NCBI RefSeq assembly: GCF_030506325.1
Contig: NZ_CP120683.1
Location: forward strand, 3,423,001 to 3,487,000
Source: Tunicatimonas pelagia
GTDB lineage: Bacteria > Bacteroidota > Bacteroidia > Cytophagales > Cyclobacteriaceae
Direction: 5' to 3'
Length of the DNA: 64,000 bases
The translations under genes were made by a program, and so were the position numbers. Under the pieces are notes generated by a model. The model searched no databases. It saw only the letters and a list, made by a program, of their open reading frames with translations, and was not told the DNA's origin. Shown in pieces: positions 25,690-35,542 of this stretch. How positions within the stretch are numbered: the first letter of the stretch is position 1; the number at the start of each line of letters is the position of its first letter.

Positions 25690-25716
25690 TTATCCCCCAA
25701 GGTAAAATTGCAGCCA

Positions 25717-26706
25717 ATGCCTTTGTTTGATAATCATGGTCGGCCTATCAACTATCTGCGTCTGGCGGTGACAGATCGCTGTAATCTGCGCTGTTTTTAT
25801 TGTATGCCCGCTGAAGGCATATCGTACGTGCCTAAAAAAGAGCTATTGTCCTACGAGGAAATGATCCGATTGGTACGCGTTCTGGCTGAAATGGGTATCA
25901 ATAAAGTTCGGATCACCGGGGGCGAGCCCTTCGTCCGGCGCGATTTAGTCAGTTTCCTCCGAAAGTTGACTGATATTTCCGGAATAGAAGAAGTCCATAT
26001 TACAACAAATGGTGTACTCACCACCCCCTATGTTGCCGAACTCAAGGCAATGGGAGTAGCCTCAGTGAACCTGAGTTTAGATACCTTTGACCGCCAGCGT
26101 TTTCGAGAAATTACCCGGCGCGATGAATTCGACCGGGTACTAAACTGCTTTCACTCCTTACTGGAACATGACATTTCTACCAAAATCAATGCGGTAGTAA
26201 TGGAAGGAAAGAATACCCAAGATATTATTCCGTTGACTGAGCTTACTCGGCAGTATCCGGTATCGGTACGGTTTATTGAAGAAATGCCCTTTAACGGGGA
26301 AGGTAGTCATTATCCGATACTAGTCTGGACACATCGTAAAATTCTGGAGGTACTCAAGCAGCACTACCCAGCCATAGAAAAAATTCCTGATTCGCCCACG
26401 TCCACTTCCTACAACTATCAGGTTCCAGGTCACCAAGGCACAGTAGGGATCATCGCAGCGTTCAGCCGCACCTTCTGCGGTACGTGCAATCGTATTCGTC
26501 TCACCGCTCAGGGAACACTAAAAACGTGTTTGTACGATCAAGGTGTGCTGGATATTAAACAAATAATTCGCAAGGGAGCTTCGGATAAAACGGTTCGTCA
26601 GACATTTGCTCAGGCCTTTCGTAATCGGGCGAAAGATGGTTTTGAAGCTGAGCAGCAGCATCGACAGCACTCAGTAAGTGAATCAATGTCTACTATCGGC
26701 GGATGA
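25717..26706 (+). CDS. moaA: GTP 3',8-cyclase MoaA
   Basis: 329 residues from the ATG at 25717 (MPLFDNHGRPINYLRLAVTDRCN). A radical SAM enzyme that starts molybdopterin synthesis from GTP. The N-terminal cluster motif is CNLRCFYC (CxxxCxxC) and the C-terminal cluster, which binds GTP, uses FCGTCNRIR plus the Cys in TLKTCLY. ITGGEPFVRRDLVSFL and EVHITTNGV are further hallmarks. The usual C-terminal GG is present at the very end (STIGG), so the tail is intact. It is divergent from moaD. Confidence 0.96.
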   Translation: MPLFDNHGRPINYLRLAVTDRCNLRCFYCMPAEGISYVPKKELLSYEEMIRLVRVLAEMGINKVRITGGEPFVRRDLVSFLRKLTDISGIEEVHITTNGVLTTPYVAELKAMGVASVNLSLDTFDRQRFREITRRDEFDRVLNCFHSLLEHDISTKINAVVMEGKNTQDIIPLTELTRQYPVSVRFIEEMPFNGEGSHYPILVWTHRKILEVLKQHYPAIEKIPDSPTSTSYNYQVPGHQGTVGIIAAFSRTFCGTCNRIRLTAQGTLKTCLYDQGVLDIKQIIRKGASDKTVRQTFAQAFRNRAKDGFEAEQQHRQHSVSESMSTIGG

Positions 26707-26761
26707 TTTTTGCTAATTGTTTGGTGCAAAGATATTTATATCTTGCGCTAAATTTTAGCAT

Positions 26762-28135
26762 ATGATTAGATTTCTACTTATTTTTCTTTCTCTTTACTTA
26801 TTCCATTTTTGTGTTTTTTCTCAAGGGTCTGATATTTATCGGGGCGGTATCCGTATTCCGGTCGGGCACGATAGTAGCAAGTACATTCGTATTGCCTTGG
26901 TGCAACAGTTTTGGCTACGTTCTATTGAAAATAATCCGGGTACGATAGACGCGAGCGGTGATCTGGCAGAACGTTCGTCAGATATTGGTAGTCGCCGGAC
27001 GCGAGTGACCATGTATTCGCAGATTTCGCCCCGCTTTTTAGTATTTGCTCAGTTTGGTATCAACAACCAGACATTTATTAACGGTGGTGCTCCCGGACAA
27101 GGTGCTAAGAAACCCCAGCTCTTTTTTCATGATGCCTGGACCGAGTTTACGGTAGTGCCCGAACGGAATTATTCAACGAACAAAGCCAACTTGTTTTCTC
27201 TATCATTAGGAGCAGGCTTACATTTCTGGAATGGTGTTTCCCGCTTGGGATCACCCAGCATCGGCAGTTTTCTAACGTTAGATTTACCAGTGTTTAATTT
27301 CGTTAATGTAGAACGTACCGATCAGTTTGGCCGTCAGTACGGGATTTATGCGAAAGGTATGGCCGGACCCATCCATTATCGCTTGCATTTGAATAAGCCG
27401 TTTGTCGACCAGCGTTTGGGGGAAATCACTACCGAGCGAGCCAGTAACGTGGCTACGGAAAACTGGTCAGTAGGTGGATACGCTGCTCACCAATTTCTGG
27501 AAAAGGAAGGAATACTATCGCCCTTCCGCATAGGTTCTTATCTGGGTACTAAACGCGTATTTAACATCGGGGCGGGATTTTATCACCACCCCAAAGCCAG
27601 TGGCACGTTGGGTAACCCTGGTTCTATCACTGATTTTAATCGCCACAACCAGACAGTTTGGGCCGTTGATGCCTTTCTAGATCATCCGCTCGGTGAGCAA
27701 GGGATGGCAGTGACCGCTTACTCGGTACTATTCAATTACGATTATGGGCCTAACTACTTTCGCACCGTAGGCATTATGAACCTGGATAGCCGTCCGGCCG
27801 ACCCGTCAGTTTCTTTAGCCGGATACGGCAATACTGAACCTCTGCTCGGAACAGGGCAAATTTGGATGAGCCAGCTTGGCTTGCTGTTGCCCGCAAATTG
27901 GTTAGCCACCTTAGGAAGATTTCAACCTTTTGTGCAGACCGAGTACAAAAACCTGGACTACCTAGATGATACTTTCACTAACCTAGATGCCGGCTTCAAC
28001 TGGTTTATTGAGGGGCAAGTCGCTAAACTCACACTGCAATATGGTACTCGCCCCATTTTTATTGAACAAAACGATCAGCGTACTCAAACCGACACCAAGG
28101 GCCAGTGGACTCTACAGGTACAGATTGCTATTTGA
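26762..28135 (+). CDS. Outer-membrane porin-like protein
   Basis: 457 residues with a signal peptide (hydrophobic 3-19, cut at VFSQG). The mature protein is rich in amphipathic strands with aromatic belts: IRIALVQQFWLRSIE, RTRVTMYSQISPRFLVFAQFGIN, FSLSLGAGLHFWNGVSRLG, AVTAYSVLFNYDYGPNYF, LTLQYGTRPIF, and the last strand WTLQVQIAI. This pattern is that of a 16-stranded porin of the phosphate-selective porin O/P type. It starts 55 bp after moaA, so it might belong to that transcript and handle molybdate or another oxyanion (speculation). Confidence 0.7.
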   Translation: MIRFLLIFLSLYLFHFCVFSQGSDIYRGGIRIPVGHDSSKYIRIALVQQFWLRSIENNPGTIDASGDLAERSSDIGSRRTRVTMYSQISPRFLVFAQFGINNQTFINGGAPGQGAKKPQLFFHDAWTEFTVVPERNYSTNKANLFSLSLGAGLHFWNGVSRLGSPSIGSFLTLDLPVFNFVNVERTDQFGRQYGIYAKGMAGPIHYRLHLNKPFVDQRLGEITTERASNVATENWSVGGYAAHQFLEKEGILSPFRIGSYLGTKRVFNIGAGFYHHPKASGTLGNPGSITDFNRHNQTVWAVDAFLDHPLGEQGMAVTAYSVLFNYDYGPNYFRTVGIMNLDSRPADPSVSLAGYGNTEPLLGTGQIWMSQLGLLLPANWLATLGRFQPFVQTEYKNLDYLDDTFTNLDAGFNWFIEGQVAKLTLQYGTRPIFIEQNDQRTQTDTKGQWTLQVQIAI

Positions 28136-28216
28136 AATAGTACTCAATCCAGCATTTGTTCCTTCCATAACCAACCTCTCGATACTTATCAGGTTTTTAC
28201 ACTAATTTCGTGTAAA

Positions 28217-28268
28217 ATTTTGACGGTAAGTGTCTTATTTTAAAGTAATTTCTTACTTTAGTCAAAAT
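28217..28268. repeat. Interrupted inverted repeat
   Basis: ATTTTGAC (28217-28224) pairs with GTCAAAAT (28261-28268), and inside it GTAAG (28226-28230) pairs with CTTAC (28252-28256). It may be a weak terminator after the porin gene or a protein-binding site before the esterase gene; no T-run follows. Confidence 0.4.
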
Positions 28269-28385
28269 AATGGTGCTCCCAAAGCAGAAGTATTATAACC
28301 ATGCGCCATTTCCCTGCCACGTGCTAAGTAGTTAATCATTATTTAGGTGTACTCTCTATGGTACCACCTGCAATTTACCTAACTT

Positions 28386-30761
28386 ATGTCGCTTATCTCA
28401 ATAAAGGCCCTATTGCGGCTCTTCACTATTATTTTCTGGCTCGGAAATAGCCTTGCGTATGCTCAGGGAGTCTTGACTCCTAAGCCAAGACAGCCCTATG
28501 TGAAGGGTGAAACGGCGATATTTGGCTATTATGAATATTTACCGCTCGGATATGCCCAAGATAGCACTGCTAATTTCCCTTTATTGGTTTACTTGTCGGG
28601 GTTAGAGTCTAGAGGCGATGGAGTAGACAACCTAAATATTATACTGCAAGAGGGCATAGCTAAACAATTAAACCAAGGGACTGATTTGCCTTTCTTAATA
28701 ATGAGTCCTCAATCGTGGAGTGGTTGGTGGAGAAGCGTCGATCTGGATGACTACATCAAGTTTATTATAAAGAATTACCGAGTAGATACGAACAAGATTT
28801 ACATCACAGGATTTAGTTCTGGAGGAATAGGAGCTTACGAATATGCCGTAAATTATCCAGAAAATACTACCGCAATAATTCCTATTTCAAGTAGAGGAGA
28901 TCATCTTGATTTGTGCAATATGAATGGCGTGCCTGTTTGGGCTTTTGCTAATAAAAACGATCAAGTAGTTAATTCTCAATATTCAATAAGCACCGTTAAA
29001 ACGCTAAATGCGTGTGGTTCAGAGTATAAGGCAAAAATTACGGTATATCCTGAAGGGGGGCATGATGCCTGGACAAAAACGTACGATAGTAGTGGTATGG
29101 GTACCGAAAATCCAGCTTACGATGCTTTTGACAGCAATATTTACGATTGGTTGCTCCAGTTTACAAAAGATAAAATAACCGTTGATGCGGGAAAAGACAG
29201 AGTGATTTTCCAACCGCAGGCTTCATTGGAAATCGAAGCCTCCGCCACCTCGGGCTACGAGCACCACACTTACTTTTGGAAGAAGGTAGATGGAGCAGAG
29301 GTTGAGCTACAAAATTCTACCTCTGCAACCCTGTTTGTAAAAGATATGCCAGAGGGGCGGTACACCTTTACTGTTACAGCAGAAAACGATATTAAGGAAA
29401 CGGCTACCGATACTGTAAAAGTTTGGGTGAGACCTCCGAATGAAGCTCCCTTCATAAATGCGGTCAGCGACAGAATAGTAGTTCTACCGGTTGATAGAGT
29501 TACATTAGTTGGAGCGATAAATGACCCGGAAGGAGATGCGTTTTCTATAAGTTGGAAACAACAGAAAGGTCCGGAAGGTGCAGTATTGCAATTCAGCAGC
29601 GTTCAGTCAGATAGTGCTCGAGTAGTAGTGAAAAATCTAAGTGAAGGAGAATATATCCTCGAACTAAGTGCCACTGATGAGTACGATAGCACAGGCGCTC
29701 AATCTATAAATCTTACGGTAATATCGAAGTCTTCAGAGGTTATACAAAATATACCGTACAATGACAGCTTTGAAGAAGCTAATGAAATATTTTGGCAAGG
29801 TTACGGTACTGATAACTCTTGGGCACAAGGTCAACCAACTGGTAGTGTAATTGATGAAGCTTCGGACGAAAATCAGGTCTGGGCTACAAACCTAACTGGA
29901 GAATATCAAGCTGAGGAGTCTTCGTTCTTACTAAGTCCGGTGTTTGATTTTAGTAAATTAGACAATGACCCAACGGTTCGCTATGATGTGTGGGCAGATA
30001 TTTCTCCCGACGATAGCATCTATTTAAGTGTTACTACCGATCAAGGCATCACCTGGAAGTCATACGATCTTACTGATGAAAATTCTACCAATGGTTGGGT
30101 AAGCGTTTCACAAGTTTTAGAAGGAGCCGCTGGTCAAGAGTCGGTGCTACTTAGAGTAGGTATAGAATCTAGTAGTACCGAAGGTTATGAAGGGATTGCG
30201 ATTGATAACATAGTAATCTGTAGTGCTGGAAGTGTAATTTCACTTGCCGATACAACAGTAGTAGAAGGCGAGTCGCTAGAAATTCCTATTGAACTAGATA
30301 ACTCAGATATTAGAAGCGCTACTTATGAAGCAACCTCCAACAACCAAGATGTTATATCAAATGAAAATGTATCTGTCTCAGAGGGTATTTTGAAAATTAC
30401 ATCACTACCACAGACCGAAGGAAGCACAGAAATTACGATATCATCCCCGAATGCTTGTCTCGGTGAGACCTCCTTTAAATTGACTGTGGCTCGAGTTACA
30501 GCATTAGATAATCCTAAACAAGAAACACGAGTATTGCTTTATCCGAACCCGAGCACAGGTTACTATCAAGTGAAAAGCAAAGAGACGATAAGAGAAGTGC
30601 GAGTATACAATCTGGAAGGGCAATTACTAGAGAAGTATTTAGCGACAGCTTCGCTTAGTAAAGAACTTTCGTTTAATATTTACGGTCGATCCAACGGTAT
30701 TTATTATCTCCAGGTAGAAACAGCGGAAAGTGTTCTCACTCAAAAGATAATTAAGTATTAG
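28386..30761 (+). CDS. T9SS-secreted esterase with PKD-like domains
   Basis: 791 residues in modules. A signal peptide (cut near AYAQG, 27) leads to an alpha/beta-hydrolase of the feruloyl esterase / PHB-depolymerase type (about 35-265): nucleophile Ser144 in GFSSG, Asp192 in NKNDQ, His226 in GGHDAW. Two PKD/Ig-like domains follow (about 267-350 and 353-452), then a jelly-roll-like region (about 460-625) with paired beta strands. The last 80 residues are a type IX sorting domain, LYPNPSTGYYQV...YLQVETAESVLTQKIIKY. It should be exported by the Sec route, then secreted and surface-attached by T9SS. The likely substrate is a polysaccharide ester; the neighbouring toroid protein supports polymer degradation (inference). 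Confidence 0.85.
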   Translation: MSLISIKALLRLFTIIFWLGNSLAYAQGVLTPKPRQPYVKGETAIFGYYEYLPLGYAQDSTANFPLLVYLSGLESRGDGVDNLNIILQEGIAKQLNQGTDLPFLIMSPQSWSGWWRSVDLDDYIKFIIKNYRVDTNKIYITGFSSGGIGAYEYAVNYPENTTAIIPISSRGDHLDLCNMNGVPVWAFANKNDQVVNSQYSISTVKTLNACGSEYKAKITVYPEGGHDAWTKTYDSSGMGTENPAYDAFDSNIYDWLLQFTKDKITVDAGKDRVIFQPQASLEIEASATSGYEHHTYFWKKVDGAEVELQNSTSATLFVKDMPEGRYTFTVTAENDIKETATDTVKVWVRPPNEAPFINAVSDRIVVLPVDRVTLVGAINDPEGDAFSISWKQQKGPEGAVLQFSSVQSDSARVVVKNLSEGEYILELSATDEYDSTGAQSINLTVISKSSEVIQNIPYNDSFEEANEIFWQGYGTDNSWAQGQPTGSVIDEASDENQVWATNLTGEYQAEESSFLLSPVFDFSKLDNDPTVRYDVWADISPDDSIYLSVTTDQGITWKSYDLTDENSTNGWVSVSQVLEGAAGQESVLLRVGIESSSTEGYEGIAIDNIVICSAGSVISLADTTVVEGESLEIPIELDNSDIRSATYEATSNNQDVISNENVSVSEGILKITSLPQTEGSTEITISSPNACLGETSFKLTVARVTALDNPKQETRVLLYPNPSTGYYQVKSKETIREVRVYNLEGQLLEKYLATASLSKELSFNIYGRSNGIYYLQVETAESVLTQKIIKY

Positions 30762-30879
30762 GCTTAATTAGCAAGGTGTTTTTTTGTTTTTGTAGTAATC
30801 AATGACTTGCGAAGCGGTCAGGCTTTGTCTATTTTGAAGATTGTTTCCCCACTACATGCTACAATAACCTGCGTCGCTA

Positions 30880-32595
30880 ATGAAAAGAAGATCGTTTCTA
30901 TGCCATTTAGGAGCCACTGCTAGTTCACTTCCCTTTTTACCATATCCTGCTCTTACGCTCGCTCATCCACCTTATGAAGAGATAGCCTTACTACTAAAAG
31001 CATTCTCTAATGGAAATGATGTAAGTATAAAAAGCTTGCTTGAGCGACAGGAAAAAGATACCAAACATCCGGAGTACGGAGGAATCGTTAATGGCTACGG
31101 AATTCATAATCCACAGAATACTAGCAGCTTTCTTCAGCGGCTGAGCGGTGGGCTAGTATCCGAATATTCAGAATTTTATCAAGATGAATCCTTACTCGAA
31201 CCAATGCTTCGGGCCAGCGAATATTTACTGCAAGCGCAGCACCCCGATGGTACTATTGATCTGCACACCACCAACTTTCACTCTACGCCCGATCTGGCAT
31301 TTTCGGTAGAACCCGCTAGTTTAGCCTACACATTGCTCCATACCTACGTCCCTTCATCTACTCAAGCTATTCAAGATAATTTACAGACGTACCTAGAAAG
31401 TGCCGGACAAGCGCTTAGTATCGGGGGTATCCACACTCCTAACCATCGCTGGGTAGTCTGTATGGCATTGGCTCGAGTTCATCATTTATTTCCCGACCCA
31501 GCTTATGAAGCCCGGATTAACGAATGGCTCCGGGAGAAAATTGATATTGATGAAGATGGGCAGTATACCGAGCAAAGCACGCTGGTCTACAGTCCCATTG
31601 TTAATCGTTCATTGATTACTATAGCTCGTCTTGCGAATAAGCCAGAATTACTTGATCCGGTGCGAAGAAATCTGGAGATGAGCTTATATTACATTCACGC
31701 GAATGGCGAGGGCGTAACCGAAGGCTCGGGGCGACAAGATAAATACCAGAAAGGGACATTGCATCGCTACTACTATTCTTACCGTTACCTCGCACTGCAC
31801 GATCGGAACCCTCGTTTTGCGGCGATGGCTCAGTTTCTAGAAAATCAGGATATTAACCTACTGAATTATAATTTAGCGTATCTGCTGGAAGATACTGATC
31901 TAAAAAGTCCACTGCCTTCAGCCTCTTCACTTCCAACTAACTACACCAAAATATTTACCGGATCAGATTTGGTACGGATTCGGCGGGGCGAACGGGATGC
32001 GACCATTTTGGCGAAGAACCCCGTATTCTTTACCTTTTTCAATGGCGAAGCTGCTCTGGAAGGAATACGATTGGCCTCAGCCTTCTTCGGAAAAGGGCAA
32101 TTTGAAGGAGAGTCGCTGGAGCAAGATGGTGATAAATTTGTCGTTCGTCAGTGGCTGGAAGGCCCCTACTATCAGCCGTTCGCTAAAGAAGAACTAAAAA
32201 CTACTGATGGTGACTGGGAAAAGCTCCCTCGCGACGAACGTCCGCAAAGCGAAATCCAGAAATTACTCACCGAAGTACGCATTCGCGAAACGGAAAAAGG
32301 TTTTCAGATAGATGTGAGCGTACTAGGGACTGATCGGGTACCTGTAGCTCTGGAATTAGCCTTTCGCTCCGGTGGAACATTAGAAAAAGCACAGCCAGTA
32401 GAAAACATCCCGGAAGCTTACTTACTGACAGAAGGCTTTGGTACGTTTCAAAGCGGAAAGCAAAAAATACGTTTTGGCCCCGGGCGAGCCGAACATCAGT
32501 GGACGCAGCTTCGGGGAGCGTTGGATAAATTAGATGCTCAGAGTGTGTATCTCACTGGTTTTACTCCCTTTGAGCATCAGCTTACAATAGAATAA
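30880..32595 (+). CDS. Tat-exported alpha/alpha-toroid protein, possible polysaccharide lyase
   Basis: 571 residues. The N-terminus KRRSFLCHLGATASSL is a twin-arginine signal, implying folding in the cytoplasm before export. The middle (about 40-400) is helical with His/Tyr/Asn-rich motifs, such as GGIHTPNHRWVVCMALARV, DEDGQYTEQSTLVYSPIVNRSL and NGEGVTEGSGRQDKYQKGT, that resemble the toroid and catalytic cleft of heparinase- and alginate-lyase-like enzymes. The last 170 residues are a beta-sandwich. I do not recognise a defined PL family. It follows the T9SS esterase by 118 bp in the same orientation, and the metallophosphoesterase converges from the other side. Confidence 0.65.
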   Translation: MKRRSFLCHLGATASSLPFLPYPALTLAHPPYEEIALLLKAFSNGNDVSIKSLLERQEKDTKHPEYGGIVNGYGIHNPQNTSSFLQRLSGGLVSEYSEFYQDESLLEPMLRASEYLLQAQHPDGTIDLHTTNFHSTPDLAFSVEPASLAYTLLHTYVPSSTQAIQDNLQTYLESAGQALSIGGIHTPNHRWVVCMALARVHHLFPDPAYEARINEWLREKIDIDEDGQYTEQSTLVYSPIVNRSLITIARLANKPELLDPVRRNLEMSLYYIHANGEGVTEGSGRQDKYQKGTLHRYYYSYRYLALHDRNPRFAAMAQFLENQDINLLNYNLAYLLEDTDLKSPLPSASSLPTNYTKIFTGSDLVRIRRGERDATILAKNPVFFTFFNGEAALEGIRLASAFFGKGQFEGESLEQDGDKFVVRQWLEGPYYQPFAKEELKTTDGDWEKLPRDERPQSEIQKLLTEVRIRETEKGFQIDVSVLGTDRVPVALELAFRSGGTLEKAQPVENIPEAYLLTEGFGTFQSGKQKIRFGPGRAEHQWTQLRGALDKLDAQSVYLTGFTPFEHQLTIE

Positions 32596-32597
32596 AA

Positions 32598-34517
32598 CTA
32601 TTGATCCTCTTCTTCGCTCGTAGCGGCTACATCCACTGATTTACGGAAGGTACCGGAACCTACGTAGTTTTCCTTGCCTCGCCAGTCAGGTTTCCAAAAT
32701 AGCGTGGTTTGATGCTGACCGTCGTTATCAAAATCGCGCACTCCAACATTCACCCGAAGGCTTTCCCAGTTGCCACTTTGTAATTCATTCAGATAAGAAA
32801 CAGGAACCGTGAACTCTGCTACGTATCCTTCATCAGTTCGCTTAGCAGTAGCTTGAGTACCTTCTGGCAGACGGTCGGCAAGAAATAGCTTACTGCTATC
32901 AGCTTCTTCCAACGGACTAATGCCCAGATACAGCACTTCGCGGAATATTTGCTCACCCGTTTCCAGAGCACTAATATTTTCTGAGCGGGCGTCAATCAAT
33001 AGGCTGATTCCGTCCTGATCAAAAGGGTTTTTGCCCGGAGTCGTCTCTAGCTGATCGTCGGTTACTGCTGCTGCCACGTACAGATACTCATCATCGTAAG
33101 TGACGTCAAATTGAAATGAGGCATCACCTTCGCCTTGGTGGGAAAACGGGTCACTATCTACGTAGCCATTTTCACCAACTGAATAGGTAAACTCTGACCA
33201 TTCATCCAGCGAGCCATCGAGCTGAACTACTGACTCGGTAGGTGAGATTACCGCCACTTTTTCGGGACGAAGACGGTAGGTAGACTCAAAGGACACCTCT
33301 GGCATATCTTCACTCTGGTAAGCAATAGTACTGTTCAAGACCAAAGGTGAAATACTATCCAGCGCAACTGGTTCGGTAGCTTGCAAGCCTAGTTTAACTA
33401 CCTCCACTGAATTAGGGCTAATTTCACGGGAGAGTGCACCGAAGCTAGTAATCAATTTAGGATTTGCTTGTACCGTCAAGTCAATCTGCATTGGCACATC
33501 ACTATTGTTGGTCAGCTTAAGTTCGGTTTCGTAAGCTTCAAACGTATTATCCTGTACTAGCAACGGCTCTATGCTAATAGCTTGCGATTGCAACAGAGGT
33601 TGCATTAGTTGGGCGGTTTCTTCGGTAAATACCTCATCGCTCCAGATGCCATCCAGGGCTAAGTTGGCAATAATTGGCCCTTCGTTGGTCATGGTAATCC
33701 AGGCTACGTGGTCAAACTCACCCAATTCAGGGCCTCGCAGCGGGCTACCTCCCCCAGTAGTTGCCAAGATGTAGTAATTGCCATTGTTGCGTTCGTACTT
33801 TACGTAGCGGTGCCGGTGACCAACAAATACTGAATGCTCCCGGTCAGCCAGCAGAGTTTCTACATCCGCCCAGCGTTTAGGGTCTTCTTCTTGATCCCAC
33901 AGCGGCTGGTGCATAAATACCAGTGTCCACTTTACATCGGCATTTTCTTCCAAGGTTTGTTTGATGTATTCGTATTGCTCATCGTCAATGGTTCCTCGCC
34001 CCGCCCCTCGGGCATTATCTTCGCTATTCAGGCACAGAAAGAGCACGTCGTTGTACTGAAAGTGATAGTAATCTTTACCAAAGCGTTCTTGCCATTCTTC
34101 AGCCAACACTTCGTTGGTATAGTCGTGGTTGCCGGGTACGTAGAAGAAAGGAACAGTCAACTCATCAATAAATCCGTTGAATTCCGTCCACTGTCGATCA
34201 ATTTCTGCTTTATCGGTAGTATAGCCTTCAATCAGGTCACCTACGCTCATGACAAACTCAGGCTGAAGCAGGTTCAGCTTACGAACCCCATCCAGAAATA
34301 TACCCGGTCGGTGCCCTCCGGTTCGGTCGCTCACAATAGCAAACTGAAAGTTTTTCGCGCCATTGTTTACCTCCAAACTGGTGAAAGGTTTAGCCCCCTC
34401 AATAGATTCTATAACAATCTTGGGCGAGTTATTCTCTTGGGCTTGGGCGATGGATAAAGCTACAACCCAGAAAAGAACAGTCAGGTAGGTAAATGTTCGC
34501 ATAGTATAGGTTTTCAT
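32598..34517 (-). CDS. Exported metallophosphoesterase with a CBM9-like C-terminal domain
   Basis: 639 residues. A signal peptide (LSIAQAQ) precedes a calcineurin-like phosphoesterase domain (about 50-290). Its metal motifs are VSDRTGGHRPG in place of the usual DxH, then VMSVGDLIEG (GDxxxG), VPGNHDY (GNHD), FMHQPLW and VGHRHRYV (GHxH). A beta-rich linker follows (about 300-420). The C-terminal 200 residues (VVQLDGSLDEWSEFTY, DDEYLYVAAAVTDDQL, DGISLLIDARSE, VAEFTVPVSYL) match a CBM9-like sugar-binding domain often fused to exported enzymes. It would remove phosphate from a surface polymer or sugar. The start is Met1 or Met6. Confidence 0.85.
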   Translation of the reverse strand: MKTYTMRTFTYLTVLFWVVALSIAQAQENNSPKIVIESIEGAKPFTSLEVNNGAKNFQFAIVSDRTGGHRPGIFLDGVRKLNLLQPEFVMSVGDLIEGYTTDKAEIDRQWTEFNGFIDELTVPFFYVPGNHDYTNEVLAEEWQERFGKDYYHFQYNDVLFLCLNSEDNARGAGRGTIDDEQYEYIKQTLEENADVKWTLVFMHQPLWDQEEDPKRWADVETLLADREHSVFVGHRHRYVKYERNNGNYYILATTGGGSPLRGPELGEFDHVAWITMTNEGPIIANLALDGIWSDEVFTEETAQLMQPLLQSQAISIEPLLVQDNTFEAYETELKLTNNSDVPMQIDLTVQANPKLITSFGALSREISPNSVEVVKLGLQATEPVALDSISPLVLNSTIAYQSEDMPEVSFESTYRLRPEKVAVISPTESVVQLDGSLDEWSEFTYSVGENGYVDSDPFSHQGEGDASFQFDVTYDDEYLYVAAAVTDDQLETTPGKNPFDQDGISLLIDARSENISALETGEQIFREVLYLGISPLEEADSSKLFLADRLPEGTQATAKRTDEGYVAEFTVPVSYLNELQSGNWESLRVNVGVRDFDNDGQHQTTLFWKPDWRGKENYVGSGTFRKSVDVAATSEEEDQ

Positions 34518-34915
34518 GAAAGGTAGGGAGATATTATCAGAGCTAGGTTACCTGAGTGTTAAGTTTTTGACCGGGATGAATAGAACGAAATCAGATGGTC
34601 AGGATTAACTTAGGAACGATAACACAATAAAGTACCTATTTGTACTTGTTCTTTCGGCGCGGTACTTCGTCACGAAAAGCCTCTCATAGCTCGGCTATGC
34701 TCGGTTTCCGTTCCTCGTCCCGCACCAAAATCCCGGCGTTTAACTTAGATACTTTATTATCTCATCGTTCCTTATAGAAAGGCTTAATTAAGAAAATGAC
34801 GAAAATATTAAATAAGCAGCTCACTTGTTAAAGCGTATTTACTATGTACTAATTTTCATCAATACCGTACCTATTAAAAACTTACACTTTTGTGGAAAAT
34901 GTAGGGGGAATACTA
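34518..34915. other. 398-bp intergenic region containing a MITE-like element
   Basis: No gene is seen. The central 165 bp form a large imperfect palindrome with terminal inverted repeats (34611-34775, described separately). The flanks are AT-rich and must hold the promoter of the metallophosphoesterase gene on the left. Confidence 0.6.
34611..34775. repeat. MITE-like palindromic element
   Basis: The left end AGGAACGATaacacAATAAAGTA (34612-34634) is matched by an inverted copy at the right end (TACTTTATTATctcATCGTTCCT, 34750-34772), about 18 of 23 positions agreeing. Inside, CATAGC-TCG-GCTATG (34687-34701) is a perfect stem, extended on both sides by GAAAAGCC...GGTTTCC, so the whole unit can fold into one long hairpin. 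No coding frame is present. The layout is that of a non-autonomous miniature element. No target duplication was identified. Confidence 0.6.
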
Positions 34916-35479
34916 TTATCCCCGCTCAATCTTATCTACCAGTTCATCGTACCAGTCTTCGCCGTATTTGCGGATGAGGGGTTCTTTCAGGAAACGGTAG
35001 AGCGGAACGCCTAGTTCTCGGCCTAGATCGCAGGCGGGGTGACAGATGTGCCAGCGGTGGTAATTAACCGCGTCATAATTATCGTAGGTATCAATCCGGA
35101 GGGGGTAGAGGTGACAAGAAATAGGCTTGTGGAATGAAGTTTTCCCGGCCTGATAGGCTTGTTCAATCCCGCACTTGAGCGTGCCCTTTTTGTCGCGGAT
35201 AGCGTACACGCACTCGCGACCGTTGATGATTGGCGTTACGTAGTCGTTATCGCGGTCGGTAGTGTATTTCCCCTGCTTTTCTATTTGGCGAATTCCTTCT
35301 TTGGTGAGAAAAGGTTTTACGTCATCGTAGATTTTATCCAGTATCGCCAGTTCCTCTTTCTCTAGGGGTGCGCCCGCATCGCCCTCCACGCAGCAAGCTC
35401 CCTGGCATTTCTTTAGATTGCACACGAAGAATTGCTCCTTCACATCATCGCTTAGCACGGCATCTCCAACAATAATCAT
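34916..35479 (-). CDS. DUF3109-family cysteine-rich protein
   Basis: 187 residues starting [39 protein letters not shown], the diagnostic N-terminus of DUF3109. Eight or so conserved Cys ([38 protein letters not shown]) suggest a bound iron-sulfur cluster or zinc, as in the related YkgJ family. It is cytoplasmic with no signal peptide. DUF3109 genes are almost universal in Bacteroidota but the function is unknown. It lies 63 bp upstream of nothing in its own direction; the D-aminoacylase gene is behind it. Confidence 0.88.
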   Translation of the reverse strand: MIIVGDAVLSDDVKEQFFVCNLKKCQGACCVEGDAGAPLEKEELAILDKIYDDVKPFLTKEGIRQIEKQGKYTTDRDNDYVTPIINGRECVYAIRDKKGTLKCGIEQAYQAGKTSFHKPISCHLYPLRIDTYDNYDAVNYHRWHICHPACDLGRELGVPLYRFLKEPLIRKYGEDWYDELVDKIERG

Positions 35480-35542
35480 AATCTCGTATTCTGCTTGACT
35501 TTAGAACAGGCTAAATAAATGAATAATTCAGCGTAAACCTGC

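Noticed and set aside
25687-25716. TTG start for moaA ten codons upstream
   Set aside because: It overlaps the -7 promoter box, so it would not be transcribed; the ATG at 25717 begins the conserved protein.
33834-34457. 207-residue antisense frame
   Set aside because: Shadow of the metallophosphoesterase; hydrophobic composition follows from the reverse complement of its codons.
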